Positions 27,001 through 35,259 of a stretch of 64,000 nucleotides of DNA are shown here, in pieces. A model generated the notes under the pieces. The model had not been told where the DNA came from and ran no database searches. It saw only the letters and a list, made by a program, of their open reading frames with translations. The translations under genes and the position numbers were made by a program. The stretch covers positions 127,001 through 191,000 of the forward strand of contig JAXRKP010000453.1 of assembly GCA_037039925.1 (NCBI GenBank), given 5' to 3'. The DNA comes from Doris montereyensis. Its lineage: Eukaryota > Mollusca > Gastropoda > Nudibranchia > Dorididae. Within the stretch, counting starts at the first letter, position 1. Each line of letters starts with the position of its first letter.

Positions 27001-30000
27001 GCTATGGAAGATTGTGAAATCTTTTATTGTATGAAATATAGGATTATAGAACAATTTTTTAAAATTTTGTTTGCTTTCAATTCATTCCAATGGAATCATG
27101 TGAAGCTTTATTGAATATTTGAAAACAATTTTAAACTTTTGTATAATGTTGTTTTGTGGACAGGAGGAAATCTATAAGCTATACCCACAATGTACAGAAC
27201 ACAGTAGGGCCAAGCTAGAGGTGAGATTTTTTTATCAAAATTTTAAGACAAGAGAGACAAAACAAAGTCTGCATGGTTTCCCCAAAACTAGCAACAAATA
27301 ACAATTTTATTCAACTCTAAAAACTTTTAACATGTGTGTGGAAAAACTTGAATGTTCCTGAGTATCATAATATTTCAAGACACAACAGTTATTCAGTGTC
27401 AGTAAATCTTCTTTAGATTTTGACAATAGAAGATTAACTTCCTCATTATTTACGGCTAATCTATGTTGTGCAAGAATGTTTTTCTACATATTTGCAGGAC
27501 AAAGATGCTGCATTTCATAAATTACTCAGACCCAGTTCCTTTGTTATTGACCATTTTGAATTACTCAGACCTAATTCCTTTATCATTGACCATTTTGAAT
27601 TACTCAGATCCCAATTCCTTTATCATTGACCATTTTGATTTTTCCTCATTTGATTTTGTGCTGAAGAGCTGTCTTGGAGAGATAATGACTATTTCAAATA
27701 AATTCAAAGACGTCGTCGATCTACGGCTTCACACAACTCACAGCAAGTGCTGTCAAACCTCGTATCAAACCATTGGTTGAATCTTTCTTGGCGACCAATC
27801 ACAACATCACTGAGGTTTGTAGTTTGGTAGCGTTTTTTGCTTCACTGAGATTTGTAATTTGGTAGCGTTTTACCTCACTGACATTTGTAGTTTGGTAGCG
27901 TTTTTGCTTCACTGAGAATATCTATGTATCAACGGTGAAAGTCACAAACTGTGTAAGTACAAAATTAGTAACACCTTTTTATTCTCGTTTTTTTCAACAT
28001 CAGGAAGCCCCTGTGCTTCGTCTAGTTAAGATTATGTGGCACAAGAACCAATAGAAACCCGTAGAATAACCATATGAGCAATCAGTGTGTCCCTATTGGG
28101 TCCAGTTTTTGATATTTGCACACTGTGTATGTCTGTGAAAATAGATTAAAAAGCGCAGCATCATTTTCCTTGATTTTCTCAAAACATCCAAAATTGGACT
28201 TACACGATTTGCGACTTTCACCGTCGATATGATAATGATATTATAAACTGTGTACAGTTGTAACATTTTATATCTTGGACATATTTTAAATATACGCAGT
28301 GGTCTCCGCCTAAGCGCCGGCCCACAGGAGACAACCTCCTGGATATGACGGTAGTCTGATGCAGGTTTTTCCTCCCAAGCTAGTGCTTGTACCCATTTGC
28401 ACCTGGGTGGAGTGGGAAAAAGCATGTTAAGTGTCTTTCCCGAGGAACATAAAGTCAAACCTAGTTTTGCTAGGATTTTAACTCGTGACCTCGCGATCCC
28501 CTATAGTTGACAATCTGAGCTTATTAACAAATGCTGGGTTTTACCCCTTTCTTTAACTTCTTATTTTGAATGATAGCCTATATGAGTGTTTTCATCTTGT
28601 GGTCTTGAATTTTGTTATGGAAGTCTTGAAAAAGTCTTGAATTTTGTTATGAAAATCTTGAAAAAGTCTTGAATTTTGTCTGATGATAAGTGTATTCCAC
28701 CTGGAAGTGTTTCAAATCTTATCCACGCTTTCTTCTTTCAGGAAGAATTTTCCAACTACTTGAGGCAAATGACCCGTGGGTACAGAATTTCATCATGAGT
28801 TTGGATACGACACTGAACACATTCAAGGTATGTGGATGCACATATTGGTACAGTTTTAGTTCGTATTATCTAGGGGTTTTCAGTTGTCCAGAGGCAAGGT
28901 ATCGGCCTCTCGATTAATAGGTCCTGTGTTCATGCCCGACATGTTGAAACATTTTCTCTTCTTTTTTCTCTCAGTAAAACCCACTCCCTTGGTCCAGGTA
29001 GGTGACACTCAGTTCTATCAGAGACAGACAATAGAAAAGAGATCACAACACTCCGTGTACGTTAAATATCGCTTGTATTTTAACAGGGCAGTCCGGGTAA
29101 AAAAACTTTAATTCCTACCTAAAACCAAAAAAAAAAAATCACCTTAGGTGTGGATGTGGGTAACATTGACATGAAAAATCATAGTTTCAAAGTGAGGCTC
29201 AGTGGGTTTCTTCTCTTAACACAGGTAAGTTTCTATGAACTCGTTAATAGAATGACATAGCACAGAGCATCCAGCATGGTCGTTAAGTCAGAGATATGTC
29301 ACATTTTTCATACTTTGGTCGGAAATGTTTGAAATGGTTAGAAATTGATTCGTTGATTAGGAGACAAAAGTGAAATGTTAAATATATTGTGTTATCACAT
29401 TCCATTTCAATAAGGTGTGCTAAAAAACCGTTGAACTAGGATTTAAATTAATAACTTTTTATTGAGCTTATCCATGTCAGCTTCTTCTTTTTTGCATTAA
29501 GTCACTCACTGCTGGACACTTTCGGTTCAGACTACTGAGAGATGCCGGACACTTTGATACATCGTTTAAAAAATCACTGTAATTGTACTATTTCAGGTAG
29601 ATATATAATTAAAAACATATTCTCTTCAGAAAAAAAGATATTCCAGATGACGTTGGTAGTTTCTGCATGTGAGGTTGCATTTATAAAACACATACACCAG
29701 AAGGTAGAATGGGAACTGGTAAAGAAAGAAAGAAGTTTCATTTATTTTGGAAAATATATGAAAACAGTATAAAAAATGTGAACACTATAAACTGTTTTGG
29801 TTTTAGATTTAGATTTAGATTTAGATTTAGATGTAAATTTAGATTTAGATTTAGATTTAGACATATATCTAGTTTTTTAGCTTCTTTTTTTTTAGACGAT
29901 ACAGCATCATAAAAATCAGTATCTGATGATTCAAAATCAGATTCATTAGTAGATTAAGAGCTATTTATTGGGTTTAAAGGAATCTTTTGTTTTTGAGGGT

Positions 30001-33000
30001 AAAATTATTGACTACTAGAGCCATGTCCATCCACTTTTGATTTCCAGCAAAGGACGTAAAACCAAATAATAATTTTATGTCGTGTCTGTAGAAATGATTT
30101 GACTACACATGTGAGAAATGGGAACGAGTAAGAAAAAAAATAGGAAAGTTTGGTTGAGTACTGTCATGAGTGAATATAGCAGACGCCAAATAAAACGCAG
30201 GCCTTGGAGTAAATAATTGATACTGTTACTCTCGAGTATGATATTTTTATAATTTTTATCTTTTTTCTCTTCCTTAAATTAAAATCAATACATTTTGAGT
30301 TCTGTTTTTAAGTTTCATCAAAAGTCAAATGACTGACACTGACAAAGCAAGATGGTTGATCTGCTATTTAAAAAAAAAAAATTGTAATTGATCTTTTTCT
30401 TTTCACTGACGTATATATTGATGCGGTCTGTTGGAAAATTGTTAGATGAAAAAGGATTCTGCATTTGCTTCTTTAAAATCTCGTTCTTATGCCACGACTC
30501 GGATTTCTCATTCTTCCATAAACTCACAGGCGGCTTTGACTCCTGCCAACTATGATCGGTTTGCCACAGCTATGTCAGGGGAGATCACTCTACAGCTAGA
30601 GAAAGCCGTCTCAAAAACTGCCTTTAACAGGGTAAGTGAGAAAGTCTTCCGTGTTTACCGAGTCAAGAAAGTTCTTCTCGTTACGATTGATTTAATTTGA
30701 ATCCTGCATACCATTACCTCACTCATTCTCATAGCCGTCCGATGGGCCCACTTGCATCACTAAAATCCTTCCCGATCAGTTTGGTGCGCCCCGAATGTGA
30801 CCGGATCTACAAGAAAAGTAACGCTGTGTTTTGGAAGTCATTTGCGTACGTTGAATCTACAGTTAGTGAGTTATTTCTGTTTTGCAAGTGGAGAGTAAAG
30901 TAAAGCAAAAGCATCAGTACAGTCAATCTAAAGAGCTTCATTGGTTATCGAACCGTTAATTTTTTTAGGACAGACGAAATTTCTTGGCAAGTACATGCGT
31001 GTGTATCTGCTGTGAAAGGGTGTTTGATTTTCTCAATTCCTTTTGGAATGAAGGTGTCTTAGGCAGCTCAAAGGCCAATAATGTGAATTTTGATGGTAAA
31101 TCAGACTTTGATGGTGAGTTTAAGAATGACAGCAATTTAGATCTAGAACTAGAACTAGATCAAGACAGTTCTACTGCTGACGGAGAGTTACGATCTTCGC
31201 CTGAACCATCAACTGCCGAGTGGTCTGACAAACGGAACAATGTCAAAGAGATAATATGGATGCATGTCATATGTCAAATGAAAGAGAAATTATTGCTGTC
31301 TACAAGTATTTTTTAAAATGAAGTTAATTTAAGTAGTGTATGCACAAGAAATATTTGACTGACACTATGTTGTTATGTTGCATGAGTTACTTCCCTTTGC
31401 TTGAACATACGCGACAAATGACCTAATTAAGCCTTGGACAGCAATGGGTTACTCATGTAATGGTATAAAAACAAAACATTGTAAACTTTTTTGTAGACTG
31501 ATGTCCCGAGGACATAACGAGTTTTGTTATTTTCTTTTTCGTTGTTTTTTTCTCTTCATTTTAGCTCGGTGGCCTTCAGTTTGACAAAGAGCTTCGGGCT
31601 TTGGTGGGTTTTCTTTCCACGGTCACCACATGGACTGTCCGAGACAAGTTTGCTCGCCTCACCCAGATGGCCACAGTCCTCAACTTAGAAAGGGTGAGTG
31701 AGACTGAGACTGACACCCCCCTCCCTCCTTCCACCAAGACACTCGCGGTGCTTTTTAAAACTATGCACTATGCAGGAACCGTGGAGTTCATTCACAATAG
31801 CTTTTTTATTAGGGGGAGGGGGGGGGGGGGGTTCTGTTTGTTGTCTTTTTTTTAATGTAGAAAAGCCAATTGGAAAAAATTACAAGCTGACTCAAAAATC
31901 TTGTTTTTTTTTATAAACTGTCATGGTTAGCGAAGTTAGATTGATTGCTTTGTGATACTGAAGTGGTTCATATATTGTCATCCCTGATTTTTCGTCTGAA
32001 CCATGTGGCTGCAATGAAGTGATTCACCAATTCTATCTGAGGTGTCAAATCATGACAAAACACAACGAGGACGACCTGCGACTAGACTCCCAGTCACCCT
32101 GAAAAACGACCTTAAGAGAACAAAAAGAGAACAAAAAGCAGTACAATTAAGCTGACATCATGCAACGATCTGGAAATACTCAAAGAAATTGCAATTGATA
32201 GAAGAGAAGAGAAATTAAGAAAGCAGTTTGCTTAATGACCTCAATAACTAATGAGACGCTAATAGTAACCATGTGAGAAGTAGTTTAGTAACCATGTGAG
32301 ACGCTAGTGACCTCAATAACGATATGCTGAGACGACGCTAGTACTAGTAACCATGTGAGACGCTAGTACTAGTAACCATGTGAGTAGTACTAGTAACCAT
32401 GTGAGACGCTAGTACTAGTAACCATGTGAGAAGCTAGTACTAGTAACCATGTGAGACGCTACTAGTAACTAGTAACCATGTGAGACGCTAGTACTAGTAA
32501 CCATGTGAGACACTAGTACTAGTAACCATGTGAGACGCTAGTACTAGTAACCATGTGAGACGCTCAATCTTCTTGAGGGCAATATTTCTTGCTTGTGGGG
32601 GGGGGGGGGGGGGGGGTTGTTGTTGAGATTACTTGTTATTGTACAACTATGGAAATAATGTGCTTTTTTTCCCCTAAGCAGGTGTCTGAGACTTTATCTA
32701 TTAGCTAGGATGTACACAGGACTTTCAAAATCTGGAAATGAATGAAGTGTCATTACTGTCAATTGTTTTCTGATTTCTAACTCCTCCTCAGGTGTCGGAA
32801 ATTTTAGATTACTGGGGCCAAAACTCAGGACCGTTGACATGGAGATTAACACCAACTGAAGTCAGGCAAATCCTTGCTCTTAGGTGAGTCTAGTAACAGT
32901 AGTAGTAGTAGTTAACTCGGTTGGTAGCACACTTTGTTTTCATGATGAGGCGATGGGTGACGACGCAGAGGTCGCGAGTTTGATCCCCATGGTGGCCAGG

Positions 33001-33078
33001 ATTTTTTTCTGTCTGTTACTTGTATTTCTCTCGTCTTTGTTCATATGTGACTTTCATATTATCTTATGTCATTACCTT

Positions 33079-33119
<41 letters not shown>

Positions 33120-33125
33120 GTAGTA

Positions 33126-33160
<35 letters not shown>

Positions 33161-35208
33161 TAGTAATAGTAGGAGGATGAGTAGTAGTAGTAGTAGCAGT
33201 AGTTGATAGTAACAGTAATAGTAGTAGTAGTAGTAGTTGTAATAGTAGTTGTAAGTAGTAGTAGTAGTGGTAGTAGTAATTGTAATAGTAGTAGTAGTAG
33301 TAGTAGTAGTTGTAATAGTAGTAGTAGCAATAGCAGTAGGAGTAGCAATTTTAGTAGCAGTTGTAGTAGTAGCAGTAATAGTAGTAAGTAAGTAGAACAG
33401 TAGTTATTGCTTAAATGCCTACCACCTTATTGCCGATTTCTCCTAAATGCCCACATTCTATTTCTCAGTGAAACCAATTTTTTCTATGTAAATTGCCGCT
33501 CTAAATGCCCGGTTGAAAGCCAAGATTTTCCCCCGAATGCCTGCCCTCAATGGCAACTGCAGGAATAATCTTCTCCAAAAATATCATATAGTAATTAGTA
33601 TGTCCGTAATTGATTGAGATTGTCTTTTTAATTATACATTTCATAATCCCGTCACTTAAGGGAAGGGGGGTAATTTATGTCGGTCAACTCTTTACCATGC
33701 GTCATGCACGTAACCACTCTTCATACACCTATCCCATGTACGGTAATATAAAAGATTACCAATACCAGTCTTGATCTTCTTTTATTAACTCCACCCACTG
33801 TATCGTAGCCTTTGTCCCATTGTATTACTGGTTTGCTACTATACTAGGCAATTAGAATTGAACAGTCTTCCGGACTCCACCCACTGTATCGTAGCCTTTG
33901 TCACTGTATCACTGGTTTGTTACTAGGCAATTAGAATTGAACAGTCTTCCGGACTCCACCCACTGTATCGTAGCCTTTGTCCCGTTGTATTACTGGTTTG
34001 TTACTAATTACTAGGCAATTAGAATTGAACAGTCTTCCGGACTCCACCCACTGTATCATAGCCTTTGTCCCATTGTATCACTGGTTTGTGACTATACTAG
34101 GAAATTAGAATTGAACAGTCTTCCGGACTCCACCCACTGTATCGTAGCCTTTGTCCCATTGTATCACTGGTTTGTTACTATACTAGGCAATTGGAATTGA
34201 ACAGTCTTCCGGACTCCACTCACAGCTCTTCCCTTGACGTCTTAAGTTGCACTAAATTACCTGGCGTTTTTTTATTGACTGGGCACGCATCGCAATGTGA
34301 ACACTTCCATTGTTCCCCTGTCTCGCCTTTTTAGGTTTTTTGTGGCGAGCAGCGGTCAACCCGCCCACACGTTCACCGCCTAAGTGTTAAATAACTTAAT
34401 GGTTTCTAGGTGGGCACATTTCTCGCATTCAACTGAGGACTCTTCCTAAACAAAGTATTTGGCTATGAATCTTCATCTTTGTTTGTCTATTGTCATAATT
34501 TTAACCATTTGCTGCCTAAGGGTCCTTCACAATTCTAGTCTGCGCGTCTAAGCCCTCACTTCCTGTTCCGTCTGTGTATCTGAGCAAAGGGGCGTAACTA
34601 TAATGACACTATACTTGTCTGATTGTGATTGTCTCTGTTAAAATTAATGTTAGAGACTAAAACATCTTACATTACAATTTCAATGAAAAAAATTTGATCA
34701 AATAAAAAACAAGATAAGCTTTCAGAAAATATATATTTTTACATAGTTTGGTGAGCTTTTAATTGTCAGTAACTTAGTAATGTTTTCGCTTTGTTTACAA
34801 TTACTGTAAGTTCAAAATGAAAGAAGATAAAAAATATACTGTATTTTTCACAAAAGAGCCAAAAGCCTTGCACATCATGAAATTGCCAATTTAAGTCTCT
34901 TGTTGCTACGGTTATACAAAGACGAAGAGTGAGCGAGAATGCATTAGGGCGCTTTAGGCATCGATGCTCATCTCGCATTTGCTCGCAGTAGGCTGCAAGG
35001 CAAGGCTAATGGCGCATCGGGTCACAGAAGGCAGGAAAGGGTTAACACGAGAATTCATGTAGAATCTGAAAACCATACTCGATGAACTATCTTGGTGATC
35101 ATACCCAATTAATTCTTTGCCCTAACCGATTTTCCCATAAATGCATGTGTCGTCCTAATGCCTGTTTTCTCTGCATCCCTAGCCCCAGACATTTAGGTGG
35201 CTACTACT

Positions 35209-35259
<51 letters not shown>

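Noticed and set aside
32915..33000. Possible tRNA gene
   Set aside because: Only D-arm and T-arm resemblance; no cloverleaf can be drawn, so it is treated as a SINE head.
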